From Labrys monachus (GTDB lineage: Bacteria; Pseudomonadota; Alphaproteobacteria; Rhizobiales; Labraceae), in contig NZ_JAUSVK010000001.1 in NCBI RefSeq assembly GCF_030814655.1, positions 4,099,001-4,163,000 of the forward strand: DNA of 64,000 bases, written 5' to 3'. The notes beneath the pieces were generated by a model that was not told where the DNA came from, ran no database searches, and saw only the letters and a list, made by a program, of their open reading frames with translations. A program made the position numbers and the translations under genes. This document shows positions 49,531 through 59,402 of the stretch, one piece after another (within the stretch, counting starts at the first letter, position 1; each line of letters starts with the position of its first letter).

Positions 49531-49558
49531 CGGGCATGCCTCTTGCATGCCCGTTTTT
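49531..49558 (+). terminator. rho-independent terminator/attenuator between coxL and coxM
   Basis: CGGGCATGC (49531-49539) and GCATGCCCG (49545-49553) form a perfect 9-bp stem with a 5-base loop, followed by TTTTT. It starts six bases after the coxL stop, inside what should be one operon. Confidence 0.8.
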
Positions 49559-49613
49559 CAGTTTCGGCAGGAGCTCGCCCGAGCGCCTGCCTTCATCGGG
49601 AGATGAATGAACC

Positions 49614-50411
49614 ATGTACCCCTTCACCTATCAGCGCCCCACCTCCATCCAGGACGCGGTCGCCGCCTTCGCCGCGGCCGAGGACGCCAAGCTGATCGCC
49701 GGCGGCCACACGCTGCTGCCGACCATGAAGCTGCGCCTCGCCAGCCCGGCCACGCTGATCGACCTCAACAAGGTCGAGGGCCTGTCCGGCATCGAGATCC
49801 AGGGCGACGACGTCGTGATCGGCGCCATGACGCGCCATGCCGACGTCGCGACCAGCGCGGCGGTGGGCGAGGCCATTCCGGCCCTGGCGGCGCTGGCCGG
49901 CCTGATCGGCGACCCGGCGGTGCGCTCGCGCGGCACCATCGGCGGCTCGATCGCCAACAACGACCCGGCCGCCGATTACCCGGCCGCGGCCCTGGCGCTC
50001 GGCGCCAGCATCATCACGGACCGGCGGACGATCGCGGCGGATGATTTCTTCACCGGGATGTTCGACACCGCCCTCGAAGAGGGCGAGATCGTCACCAAGG
50101 TCTCCTTCCCCATCCCGGGCCGGGCGGCTTATGAGAAATTCCGCAATCCGGCGTCGCGCTACGCGCTGGTCGGCGTCTTCGTCGCCGAAAAGGACGGTGC
50201 CGTACGCGTGGCAATCACCGGTGCCGGCTCGAACGGCGCGTTCCGCCACGCAGCGGCCGAGGAAGCGCTGTCGGGCCGCTTCGACGCCGCGGCTCTCGAC
50301 GGCGTCACCGTGTCGGCCGACGAACTCAACGGCGATATCCATGCCAGCGCGGAATATCGTGCCCATCTGATCGGTGTGCTGACCCGCAGGGCCGTCGCCG
50401 CGGCACAGTGA
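49614..50411 (+). CDS. coxM: molybdenum hydroxylase medium subunit, FAD-binding (CoxM type)
   Basis: 265 residues. The first FAD motif is AGGHTLLP (about 25-32, family AGGHSLLP) and the second is TIGGSIANNDPAADYPAAA (about 110-128), both near full. The C-terminal CO_deh_flav_C domain follows. It takes electrons from the Fe-S clusters of CoxS. Start at ATG after a weak AGATGAATGAACC region. It lies 89 bp after coxL, with a terminator hairpin between, so its expression may be lower or conditional. Confidence 0.93.
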   Translation: MYPFTYQRPTSIQDAVAAFAAAEDAKLIAGGHTLLPTMKLRLASPATLIDLNKVEGLSGIEIQGDDVVIGAMTRHADVATSAAVGEAIPALAALAGLIGDPAVRSRGTIGGSIANNDPAADYPAAALALGASIITDRRTIAADDFFTGMFDTALEEGEIVTKVSFPIPGRAAYEKFRNPASRYALVGVFVAEKDGAVRVAITGAGSNGAFRHAAAEEALSGRFDAAALDGVTVSADELNGDIHASAEYRAHLIGVLTRRAVAAAQ

Positions 50412-50860
50412 TCCCCACGTCGCGAAGGCGGCGGACATAGGCTCCCATGCGCCGGCCCCCCCTCCGAGGCCGGCGCGCGTCCGTGATGTCCGCCGCTTCC
50501 CTGCCGATACCCCGGCCCTGCCCCGCGCCGGCAGGCGGCGCCGTTCTTCCCGGCCAAGCCCCCCAGCCTACAGCGGGGCGGCTGCAAGCGCAGCACTCCG
50601 TTCCCCCCACGCCGAATCGCCCCCGTCCCGCCGGCGCACGCGCCCTGCCCCATTCGAGGGCCCTGCCGCGGCGTGACGGCGCCGACGCGCCGATCAGCCC
50701 GGTCCATGCGGCGACAGGACACAGTTCCGACCCGTCCGGCGCCGGTGCGGCGTGGTCGGGCTCCTTCGCAGCGCGGTTTCGCGCCTGGATCGCGCGATAA
50801 GGTTTTGCTACGCCCCGGCCAGACTTATCCTATAGTGGGCCGTGCACTCAGGAGATCATT
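50412..50860. other. 449-bp intergenic region, no credible gene
   Basis: Very GC-rich and Pro/Arg/Ala-coding in all frames; the 117-codon frame at 50447-50800 has no ribosome site or domain and is rejected. A TATAGT at 50831-50836 could be a -10 for the coxD gene, but the nearest -35-like TTGCTA lies 20 bp away. Confidence 0.45.
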
Positions 50861-51775
50861 TTGCCTTCTCTCCCCACCTCGATCGACGAGACCGCTTCGC
50901 TCCTCGCCAAGGCCGATTATGTCGCCGGACGCGATCTTTCCACCGTCCTGTTCCTGGCGCTGCGCATGGGTCGGCCGCTTTTCCTCGAAGGCGAGGCCGG
51001 GGTCGGCAAGACCGAGATCGCCAAGGTGCTGTCCGCCACGCTCGGCCGGCCGCTGATCCGCCTGCAATGCTATGAGGGGCTCGACATCGCATCCGCCGTC
51101 TATGAGTGGAACACCATGGCGCAGATGGTCGAGATCCGCTTGGCCGAGGCGACCGGGGACATCGATCGGGCAAGCCTCGGTTCGGACCTGTTCTCGGAGC
51201 GCTTTCTCATCGCCCGGCCGATCCTGGAGGCCGTGCGTCCACAGGTGGGCGGCGCCCCCATCCTGCTGATCGACGAGCTCGACCGCACGGACGAAGCCTT
51301 CGAGGCCTATCTGCTCGAAGTGCTTTCCGACTTCCAGGTCACCATACCCGAGTTCGGTACCATCAAGGCGGGCGAACCGCCCATCGTCATCATCACCTCG
51401 AACCGTACCCGCGAGATCCACGACGCCCTGAAGCGGCGCTGCCTCTATCATTGGGTCGATTATCCGAGCGCCGGCAACGAACTCGAAATCCTGCGCCGCA
51501 AGGTGCCGCATGTGCCGGAGAAGCTGTCGCGCGAGATCGTCGCCTTCGTCCAGGCCCTGCGCGGCGAGGACCTGTTCAAGGCGCCCGGCGTCGCCGAGAC
51601 GCTGGACTGGGCGACCGCGCTCACCGAGCTCGACGCCGTCGCGCTCGATCCTGCCCTCGTCTCCGACACGCTCGGCGTGCTCCTCAAATACCAGGACGAT
51701 ATCGCGCGGCTGTCGGGCAGCGAGGCCAAGCGGATCATCGACAACGTCAGGGCGGGCGTCGATGCCGCCACCTGA
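50861..51775 (+). CDS. coxD: MoxR-type AAA+ ATPase (CoxD)
   Basis: 304 residues from a TTG start with AGGAGA five bases before it. Walker A is GEAGVGKTEI (about 45-54), Walker B is LLIDELDR (about 139-146), and sensor 1 is ITSNRTR. MoxR proteins work with VWA-domain partners; CoxD is needed for full assembly of the Mo active site in CO dehydrogenase. It overlaps the VWA gene by 14 bases, so the two are co-translated. Confidence 0.92.
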   Translation: MPSLPTSIDETASLLAKADYVAGRDLSTVLFLALRMGRPLFLEGEAGVGKTEIAKVLSATLGRPLIRLQCYEGLDIASAVYEWNTMAQMVEIRLAEATGDIDRASLGSDLFSERFLIARPILEAVRPQVGGAPILLIDELDRTDEAFEAYLLEVLSDFQVTIPEFGTIKAGEPPIVIITSNRTREIHDALKRRCLYHWVDYPSAGNELEILRRKVPHVPEKLSREIVAFVQALRGEDLFKAPGVAETLDWATALTELDAVALDPALVSDTLGVLLKYQDDIARLSGSEAKRIIDNVRAGVDAAT

Positions 51776-52976
51776 CGACCTCCAGCCGGGACGGCTCGCC
51801 GACAATATCGCCTATTTCGCCCGATGCCTGCGCGAGGTCGGCATGCCGATCGGCCCCGCCTCGGTGCTCGATGCCATCCGGGCCGTCGAGGCAGCGGGGC
51901 TGGGCGCCAGGGAGGATTTCTACTGGACGCTGCATTGCGTCTTCGTCACCCGGCACGAGCAATCGCTGCTGTTCCGCCAGGCCTTCGACCTGTTCTGGCG
52001 CAAGCGTGCCTTGACGGAGAAGCTGATCGCCATGATGTCGCCGGTGGCGGCGTCGCTGAAGGAGAAGGACAAGCCGAAGGCCGGTTCGCAACGCGTCAAC
52101 GACGCCTTCTACAAGGAGCCTCCGCGCCAGCGGGAGGAGGAGCGGCTGGTCGAATTCGACGCCAAGCTGACGATGTCCGAACGCGAGGTCCTCAAGGACA
52201 AGGACTTCGCGCAGATGACGTCAGCCGAAATCGCCGCCGCCCAGCGCGAAATGGCGCGGCTGCGCTTGCCTTTCGACCAGGTGCGCACCCGCCGCCTCGT
52301 CGCCGGCGGCGACACCGTCATCGATCTGAGGCGCACCTTGCGGGCCAGCATGCGCAGCGGCGGCAACCTCATCGACATCGCCTGCCGCCGCCCGGGCCAA
52401 AAGCACCCGCCCATCGTCGCCCTGTGCGACATTTCGGGTTCGATGGCGGATTATTCACGGCTTTTCCTGCATTTCCTCCATGCGATCTCCGAGAAGGGCC
52501 GCCGGGTCCACGCCTTCGTGTTCGCGACGCGGCTGACCGACATCACCCGCGCCCTGCGCGCCCGCGATCCCGACGAGGCGCTGGAGCGCGCCGCCAGGGA
52601 CGTGAAGGACTGGGACGGCGGCACGCGCATCTCCCATTGCCTCGAACGCTTCAACAAGGATTGGTCCCGGCGCGTGCTCGGCCAGGGCGCCCTGGTGCTG
52701 CTGATCACCGATGGGCTCGAACGGCAGGTCGACACCGTGCTCGCCCGCGAGCTCGACCGGCTGCACCGCTCCTGCCGGCGGCTGATCTGGCTCAATCCGC
52801 TCCTGCGCTTCGACGCGTTCGAGGCGCGGGCCGCCGGCATCAAGGCGATGCTGCCCCATGTTGACGAATTCAGGACGATCCACAATCTCAGGAGCATGGG
52901 CGATCTGGTGAAGGCACTGGATCGCAGCGCCGATGCCGCGGCCGATCCGCGGGCATGGCTCAGAAAGGCTGGATAG
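51762..52976 (+). CDS. coxE: VWA-domain protein (CoxE)
   Basis: 404 residues from the ATG giving MPPPDDLQ, overlapping coxD by 14 bases. The long N-terminal part (about 1-220) is helical. The VWA domain carries the MIDAS residues in CDISGSMADYS (about 222-232), then Thr in GGTRI (about 287) and Asp in ITDGLER. It is the usual partner of MoxR-type CoxD in Cox enzyme maturation. It is followed directly by the XdhC-type genes. Confidence 0.93.
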   Translation: MPPPDDLQPGRLADNIAYFARCLREVGMPIGPASVLDAIRAVEAAGLGAREDFYWTLHCVFVTRHEQSLLFRQAFDLFWRKRALTEKLIAMMSPVAASLKEKDKPKAGSQRVNDAFYKEPPRQREEERLVEFDAKLTMSEREVLKDKDFAQMTSAEIAAAQREMARLRLPFDQVRTRRLVAGGDTVIDLRRTLRASMRSGGNLIDIACRRPGQKHPPIVALCDISGSMADYSRLFLHFLHAISEKGRRVHAFVFATRLTDITRALRARDPDEALERAARDVKDWDGGTRISHCLERFNKDWSRRVLGQGALVLLITDGLERQVDTVLARELDRLHRSCRRLIWLNPLLRFDAFEARAAGIKAMLPHVDEFRTIHNLRSMGDLVKALDRSADAAADPRAWLRKAG

Positions 52977-52978
52977 AC

Positions 52979-53335
52979 ATGATTCCCGCATCCCCCGACT
53001 CTCCCGGCGGATCCCTCGCATCCGACCAGGAAATCCTCCAGCGCGCCCAGGACTGGCGCGAGCAGGGCAAGGGCGTCGCGCTCGCCACCGTGGTCGAGAC
53101 ATGGGGCTCGGCCCCCCGCCCGACGGGCTCCAACCTAGTGATCGACGAGGACGGCAATTTCCTCGGCTCGGTCTCCGGCGGCTGCGTCGAAGGCGCGGTG
53201 GTGACCGAAGCGCTCGACGTCATCAGCGATGGCAAGCCGAAAATGCTCGAATTCGGCGTGGCCGACGAGACCGCGTGGCGGGTCGGCCTGTCCTGCGGCG
53301 GCACTATCCGCGTCTATGTCGAGAAACTGGACTGA
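52979..53335 (+). CDS. XdhC/CoxI N-terminal domain protein
   Basis: 118 residues from the ATG 3 bp after coxE; an earlier in-frame ATG at 52955 overlaps coxE. It contains the XdhC/CoxI N-domain only: LATVVETWGSAPRPTGSNLVI and GSVSGGCVEGAVV (about 62-74), with a Cys in LSCGGTIRVYVE. This domain binds and hands over molybdenum cofactor. Its partner domain is the next gene, so XdhC is split here into two proteins. Confidence 0.9.
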   Translation: MIPASPDSPGGSLASDQEILQRAQDWREQGKGVALATVVETWGSAPRPTGSNLVIDEDGNFLGSVSGGCVEGAVVTEALDVISDGKPKMLEFGVADETAWRVGLSCGGTIRVYVEKLD

Positions 53336-53338
53336 ACC

Positions 53339-54046
53339 ATGAAACTCGCCACCCTTCAGGCGCTCAACCGCGCACGGCAGGACCGCCGGGCCGTGGCCCT
53401 GGTGACCGATCTCGACAGCGGCGAGGAACGGCTCGTCGCCGAATCCGCCATCGCCAGCGATCCGCTCGGCGCGCTCCTCGCCGTCCAGATGCGGCAGGGC
53501 AAGTCCGCCCGCGTCGAGCAGGACGGCCGGTCCTATTTCGTGACGGTGCATGTGCCGCCGGTGAAGCTGGTGATGACCGGCGCCGTGCATATCAGCCAGG
53601 CCCTCGTCCCCCTCGCCCGGCTCCTGGGCTATGATCCGGTCGTCGTCGATCCCCGCACCGCCTTCGCTTCGCCCGAGCGGTTTCCGGATGTGCGCCTCGT
53701 GGCCGACTGGCCGGACGTCGCCCTGCCCCCGCTCGGCATCGACCGCTACACCGCCTTCGTCGCCCTGACCCACGACCCCAAGATCGACGATCCCGCGCTC
53801 GCGCACGCCCTGGCGCGCGACTGCTTCTATATCGGCGCCCTCGGCTCGCGGAAGACCCATGCCCGGCGCCTGGAGCGCCTGCGCGCCGAAGGCATTTCCG
53901 ACCAGGCGCTCGCCCGGATCCGCGCTCCGATCGGCCTCGACATCGGCGCCATCAGTCCGGCCGAGATCGCCGTCGCGATCATCGCCGAGATCACTTCCGC
54001 GCTCAGGCTCGAAAGCGGCGAGAAGAAGCCGCGGCTTCCGGCCTGA
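53339..54046 (+). CDS. XdhC Rossmann-domain protein (molybdenum cofactor insertion)
   Basis: 235 residues, starting 3 bp after the previous stop (TGA-acc-ATG). The first ~75 residues are a second half of the N-domain type, then the Rossmann XdhC_C domain with MTGAVHISQALVPLARLLGY (about 80-99) and FYIGALGSRKTHARRLERL (about 162-180), and PIGLDIGAISPAEIAVAIIAEI at the end. XdhC protects and sulfurates Mo cofactor and inserts it into xanthine-oxidase-type enzymes. Confidence 0.92.
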   Translation: MKLATLQALNRARQDRRAVALVTDLDSGEERLVAESAIASDPLGALLAVQMRQGKSARVEQDGRSYFVTVHVPPVKLVMTGAVHISQALVPLARLLGYDPVVVDPRTAFASPERFPDVRLVADWPDVALPPLGIDRYTAFVALTHDPKIDDPALAHALARDCFYIGALGSRKTHARRLERLRAEGISDQALARIRAPIGLDIGAISPAEIAVAIIAEITSALRLESGEKKPRLPA

Positions 54047-54077
54047 GGTCACACTCTTTCTTCCGAAGATCCTCCCG

Positions 54078-54113
54078 CAAGACTTCTCCCATTCGCAAGA
54101 CTTCTCTCATTCG
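54078..54113. repeat. 18-bp tandem repeat before the MoeA/MocA fusion gene
   Basis: CAAGACTTCTCCCATTCG (54078-54095) is followed by a copy with one change (54096-54113). It ends 12 bp before the ATG, where a ribosome site would be expected but is not obvious. Confidence 0.85.
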
Positions 54114-54125
54114 ATTGTCACAACG

Positions 54126-55748
54126 ATGTTCTTTGGCGACGTTCCCATCGAGGAAGCCCTGGAAGGCGTGGCGGTGCATTCCATCCGCAAGGGGGCGCTC
54201 GTCCTGAAGAAGGGCACGCGCGTCCGGGCGGCCGAAATCGCCGCCCTCCGCCGCGAGGGCATTGCGCGCATCGTGATCGCGCGCCTCGATCCGACCGATG
54301 TCGGAGAGGATGCCGCAGCCGAACGCGTCGCCCAGGCGCTCAGCGGCGACGAGGTCCGCGTCGAGGACGCCTTCACCGGACGGGCCAACCTGTTCGCCCG
54401 GCGGGCCGGCGTCCTCGTTCTCGACCGCGCGGTCATCGACGCCCTCAACGCCGTCGATGAGAGCATCACCTTCGCGACCTTGCCGGCCTTCAGCGCGGTG
54501 AAGGCGGGCGAGATGATCGGCACGGTCAAGATCATTCCCTTTGCGGTCGACGAGACGGTGCTGGCGCGTGCGCTCGCCCTCCTCGCCCGGCCGGTGATCC
54601 GCGTGGCGCCGTTCCGGCCGCTTCGCGTCGCCGCCATTTCGACCGTTCTTCCCGGTCTCAAGGACAGCGTCATCGCCCGCACGCTGCAGGTCCTGAGGGA
54701 TCGCCTGGCGCCGGCCGGGGCCAGCCTGATTCTCGACGAGCGCGTGCCGCACGAGGCCTCGGCCCTGAGCGCCGCCCTGACGCGGGCCGAGGCCGCCGGT
54801 GCCGATCTCGGCATCATCTTCGGCGCCTCCGCCATCGCCGACCGGCGGGACGTCATCCCCGCAGCGATCGAGGCGGCGGGCGGGCAGGTCCGGCATTTCG
54901 GCATGCCGGTCGATCCGGGCAACCTCCTCCTGCTCGGACAGCGAGGCGCCATGTCGGTTCTCGGCGCGCCGGGATGCGCCCGTTCGCCCAAGGAGAACGG
55001 CTTCGACTGGATCCTCCAGCGCCTGCTGGCGGGCGTGCCGGTCACACGCGCCGACATCATCGGCCTGGGCGTGGGCGGGCTGCTGATGGAGATCGTGTCC
55101 CGTCCCCAGCCGCGCACGAATGCGCAGATCGAGGCCGAGACGCGTCCCACCGTCGCGGCGGTCGTCCTCGCGGCCGGCCGTTCCACCCGCATGGGCGGGC
55201 CGAACAAGCTGCTGGCGGACTATCGCGGCAAGCCCCTCGTTCGCCACGCCGTGGAGGCCGCGCTCGCCTCGAAGGCCTCCGGCGTCACCGTGGTGACCGG
55301 TCACCAGGCGGAGGACGTCCGCGCCGCCCTCGCCGGCCTCGCGGTCGCCTTCGTGCACAATCCGGATTTCGCCGAGGGGCTCTCCACCTCGGTTCGCGCC
55401 GGCGTCGGAGCCCTGCCGCCGCACTGCGACGCGGCGCTGATCTCGCTGGCCGACATGCCCCTCGTCGACGCCGCGCTGATCGACCGCCTGATCGACGCCT
55501 TCGAGCCGGCCAAGGGGGCGCTCGTGGTGCTGCCCATGGTCGATGGCCGGCGCGGCAACCCCGTGATCTGGGCACGGCGCTTCTTCGGCGATCTCGCCGG
55601 CCTGCAAGGCGACGCCGGCGCGCGGCAGATCCTTGCCGCCAATGCCGACGCCGTCGTCGAGCTGCCCGTCGAGACGCAGGGCGCATCGATCGACATCGAC
55701 ACCCCGGAAGCCCTGGAAACATTGCGCGGCCAAGCAAAGCCGATCTGA
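54126..55748 (+). CDS. MoeA-like/MocA-like fusion: molybdopterin-binding and MCD cytidylyltransferase
   Basis: 540 residues from the first usable ATG; no other start codon lies between it and the previous gene. Residues about 1-335 resemble the molybdopterin-binding protein family (GTRVRAAEIAALRREGI; LGAPGCARSPKENGFDWILQRLLAG). Residues about 340-540 are a MobA/MocA nucleotidyltransferase with VLAAGRSTRMGGPNKLLADYRGKPL (family LAAGxSxRMGxxKLL), SLADMPLVD and GNPVIW. It should make molybdopterin cytosine dinucleotide for CoxL. The fusion makes sense in this operon and fixes the cofactor type as MCD. Confidence 0.88.
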   Translation: MFFGDVPIEEALEGVAVHSIRKGALVLKKGTRVRAAEIAALRREGIARIVIARLDPTDVGEDAAAERVAQALSGDEVRVEDAFTGRANLFARRAGVLVLDRAVIDALNAVDESITFATLPAFSAVKAGEMIGTVKIIPFAVDETVLARALALLARPVIRVAPFRPLRVAAISTVLPGLKDSVIARTLQVLRDRLAPAGASLILDERVPHEASALSAALTRAEAAGADLGIIFGASAIADRRDVIPAAIEAAGGQVRHFGMPVDPGNLLLLGQRGAMSVLGAPGCARSPKENGFDWILQRLLAGVPVTRADIIGLGVGGLLMEIVSRPQPRTNAQIEAETRPTVAAVVLAAGRSTRMGGPNKLLADYRGKPLVRHAVEAALASKASGVTVVTGHQAEDVRAALAGLAVAFVHNPDFAEGLSTSVRAGVGALPPHCDAALISLADMPLVDAALIDRLIDAFEPAKGALVVLPMVDGRRGNPVIWARRFFGDLAGLQGDAGARQILAANADAVVELPVETQGASIDIDTPEALETLRGQAKPI

Positions 55749-56180
55749 CGATAATCTATATTTCTACGGGCAATCTCTGCTTGTGGTTTGAACCATTCCA
55801 CGTTGGATTTCGACTTCGATTGCTGGATGCCGAATTTTTGATCGGGAATAGAGAGATTCGTCAAAAGTTGGAGAGCCATTCCGGCCCGTTCCCCGCCGGC
55901 GCGCCACGGCCGAGGCCGAAATCGGTGGCGATCAGGCTGGTTTGACGCGTTTTCCGCCATTTAATGCCCAGAAATTGCCCTTCTGCCCAAAAAATTCGTG
56001 AATTCCACAATCTTGCCGCCATGATCGCGCCAGTCGATTGTCAGGTTCCATTCCCCTTGCTATGAACAGGATACGTCGATTGACTGCCTGTCTCTTAGGC
56101 ACAAGCTCCGCCGGATTCTTGCGGAGACCGTGTCGGAGAAAGAACAAAGGCGGCGACGGCAAAGGGGAAGTTCATAGACG
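55749..56180. other. 432-bp AT-richer intergenic region upstream of livH
   Basis: No open frame with gene-like codon use. The base composition is clearly richer in AT than the rest of the window. A small hairpin CTCCGC/GCGGAG lies near 56105-56126. It probably carries the promoter of the liv operon, but no -35/-10 pair stands out. An undetected small RNA is possible. Confidence 0.5.
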
Positions 56181-57098
<918 letters not shown>

Positions 57099-57102
57099 GC
57101 AC

Positions 57103-58491
57103 ATGGCGAGCAGCAATAAGACGGGCACGTCGCTGACGGGCGCCATCGCCGATATTCTGTTGTGGGGCGTGATCGCCATCGGCCTGTTCGGCCCGATCAT
57201 CGGCTTCCAGACCATTTCCGACAACACGACCCAGAGCACGATCCTCCAGTCGCGCTGGACGGCCTTGGCCGGCATGGTGGTGGCCGTCATGGTCATCCGC
57301 GCGCTGATCATGCTCTACCAGGCCGGCAAGGGCCGGGAGAGCGGACATTCGAGGCTCGCCGCCGTCGGCGGCGTGCTCGCCCGCTGGGGCACCTCGCGCG
57401 TGCCGCTCTTCCTCGGCCTCGGTTTCGCGATCGTGTTTCCGATCCTGACGATCCTCGGCCTCGGCCCGAACGCGTCGATGAAGTGGATCAGCAATTACGG
57501 CATCATCATCCTGATCTACATCATGCTGGGATGGGGCCTCAACATCGTGGTCGGCCTCGCCGGCCTGCTCGATCTGGGCTATGTCGCGTTCTACGCGGTG
57601 GGCGCCTACACCTATGCGATCCTGTCGACGCGTTTCGGGCTATCCTTCTGGATCCTCCTGCCTCTCGGCGGCATCCTCGCCGCGTTCTGGGGCATCATCC
57701 TCGGATTTCCGGTGCTGCGCCTGCGCGGTGACTATCTGGCCATCGTCACGCTGGCCTTCGGCGAGATCATCCGCATCGTGCTGATCAACTGGGAGCCGGT
57801 GACCGGCGGCCCGGCCGGCATCAACGACATCCCCCAGCCCAGCATCCCCGGCATCCCCTTCGACGCGTCGCCGCACGGCTTCGCGGCGACGTTCGGCCTG
57901 CCGAATACGCGCTTCCTGTCGGGCTTCGTCTATCCGAACGTCGCGCTCTATTATGTCGTCCTGGTCCTCGTGCTGATCACCGCCGTGGTGTCCTCGCGCC
58001 TGCGCCGGCTGCCGGTCGGGCGCGCCTGGGAAGCCCTGCGCGAGGACGAGATCGCCTGCCGCTCCCTCGGCGTCGACACCACCAAGACCAAGCTCGCCGC
58101 CTTCGCCACCGGCGCGATGTTCGGCGGCCTCGCCGGGGTGTGCTTCGCGGCCCGCCAAACCTCCGTCAGCCCGGAAAGCTTCGTGTTCATGGAGTCGGTG
58201 ATGGTTCTGTCCATCGTCGTGCTCGGCGGCAGCGGCAGCCTTCTCGGTGTGGTCATCGCCGCGATCGCCATGCAGGGCGGCCTCGAGCTCCTGCGCGAGC
58301 TCACCTTCCTCAAGCATATATTCGGTCAGGATTTCGATCCCGACCAATACCGCTACCTCATCTTCGGCCTCGCCATGGTGCTGATGATGCTGTGGCGACC
58401 GCGCGGCCTGATCTCGAGCCGCAGCCCGACAGCCTTCCTCAGGGAACGCCGCGCCGTCTCGGGTGACCTCGTGAAGGAGGGCCACGGATGA
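57103..58491 (+). CDS. livM: branched-chain amino-acid-type ABC permease LivM
   Basis: 462 residues, longer than most LivM because of an extra N-terminal part (about 1-110) with two additional membrane segments. The core has IMLGWGLNIVVGLAGLLDLGYVAFYAVGAYTYAIL and GRAWEALREDEIACRSLGVDTTKTKLAAFATGAMFGGLAG (about 306-345), the EAA-like block. It overlaps livG by 4 bases. Extended LivM proteins of this type are usual in alphaproteobacteria. Confidence 0.94.
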   Translation: MASSNKTGTSLTGAIADILLWGVIAIGLFGPIIGFQTISDNTTQSTILQSRWTALAGMVVAVMVIRALIMLYQAGKGRESGHSRLAAVGGVLARWGTSRVPLFLGLGFAIVFPILTILGLGPNASMKWISNYGIIILIYIMLGWGLNIVVGLAGLLDLGYVAFYAVGAYTYAILSTRFGLSFWILLPLGGILAAFWGIILGFPVLRLRGDYLAIVTLAFGEIIRIVLINWEPVTGGPAGINDIPQPSIPGIPFDASPHGFAATFGLPNTRFLSGFVYPNVALYYVVLVLVLITAVVSSRLRRLPVGRAWEALREDEIACRSLGVDTTKTKLAAFATGAMFGGLAGVCFAARQTSVSPESFVFMESVMVLSIVVLGGSGSLLGVVIAAIAMQGGLELLRELTFLKHIFGQDFDPDQYRYLIFGLAMVLMMLWRPRGLISSRSPTAFLRERRAVSGDLVKEGHG

Positions 58492-59402
58492 ACCATCGCT
58501 GGATCGACGATCCCATCCTGAAGATCGAAAACGTCACGATGCGCTTCGGCGGCCTGACGGCCGTCAGGAATCTCACCTTCGAGGCCGGCAAGGGCGACAT
58601 CACGGCGCTCATCGGGCCGAACGGGGCGGGCAAGACCACGGTCTTCAATTGCATCACCGGCTTCTACAAGCCCAGCGAAGGCCGCATCGCCTTGCGGCAC
58701 GGCTCGGCGGCGGCTTGGGACCAGATGGAGGCGCTGACGGCGAGCGCGCGCCAGAGCTCCTCCGCCGGGGACAACAAGCTGTTCCTGCTGGAGCGGATGC
58801 CGAATTTCGAAGTCAACCAGAAGGCCCGGATGGCGCGGACGTTCCAGAACATCCGCCTGTTTTCGGGCATGACGGTCCTGGAGAACCTGCTGGTGGCCCA
58901 GCACAACGTGCTGATGCGCCAGTCGGGCTATTCGATCTTCGGCCTTCTCGGCCTGCCCTCTTATGCGCGTGCCGAGAAAGCGGCGATGGAGAAGGCGAAA
59001 TACTGGCTGGAGAAGACGAAATTGACGCCACGTGCCGACGACCCTGCCGGCGACCTGCCCTATGGCGACCAGCGGCGCCTCGAGATCGCGCGAGCGATGT
59101 GCACGGATCCGGTGGTGCTCTGCCTCGACGAGCCGGCGGCGGGCCTCAATCCGCGTGAAAGCCTCGAGCTCAACCTGCTGCTGCGTTCGATCCGCGACGA
59201 GCACGACACGTCCCTTCTCCTCATCGAACACGACATGTCCGTGGTGATGGAAATCTCGGATCACGTGGTGGTGCTCGACTATGGCGTGAAGATCGCCGAC
59301 GGCACGCCGGACGAGGTCCGCAACGACCCCAAGGTGATCGCCGCCTATCTCGGTGTCGATGACGACGAGGTCGAGCAGGCCGAAGCGGAGGTGGGCCTAT
59401 GA
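58488..59402 (+). CDS. livG: branched-chain amino-acid-type ABC ATPase LivG
   Basis: 304 residues. Walker A is GPNGAGKTT (about 44-52), signature is reduced to LPYGDQRRLEIARAM (usual LSYGxQRRLEIARAL in this group), and Walker B is VVLCLDEPAAGLNP. A ~45-residue insertion (about 65-110, rich in Ser/Ala) lies between Walker A and the Q-loop ARTFQNIRLF, longer than in E. coli LivG. It overlaps livM and livF by 4 bases each, so translation is coupled. Confidence 0.94.
   Translation: MNHRWIDDPILKIENVTMRFGGLTAVRNLTFEAGKGDITALIGPNGAGKTTVFNCITGFYKPSEGRIALRHGSAAAWDQMEALTASARQSSSAGDNKLFLLERMPNFEVNQKARMARTFQNIRLFSGMTVLENLLVAQHNVLMRQSGYSIFGLLGLPSYARAEKAAMEKAKYWLEKTKLTPRADDPAGDLPYGDQRRLEIARAMCTDPVVLCLDEPAAGLNPRESLELNLLLRSIRDEHDTSLLLIEHDMSVVMEISDHVVVLDYGVKIADGTPDEVRNDPKVIAAYLGVDDDEVEQAEAEVGL

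Noticed and set aside
50447-50800. A 117-codon frame between coxM and coxD
   Set aside because: Pro/Arg/Ala low complexity, no ribosome site, no recognisable domain; other frames are equally open.
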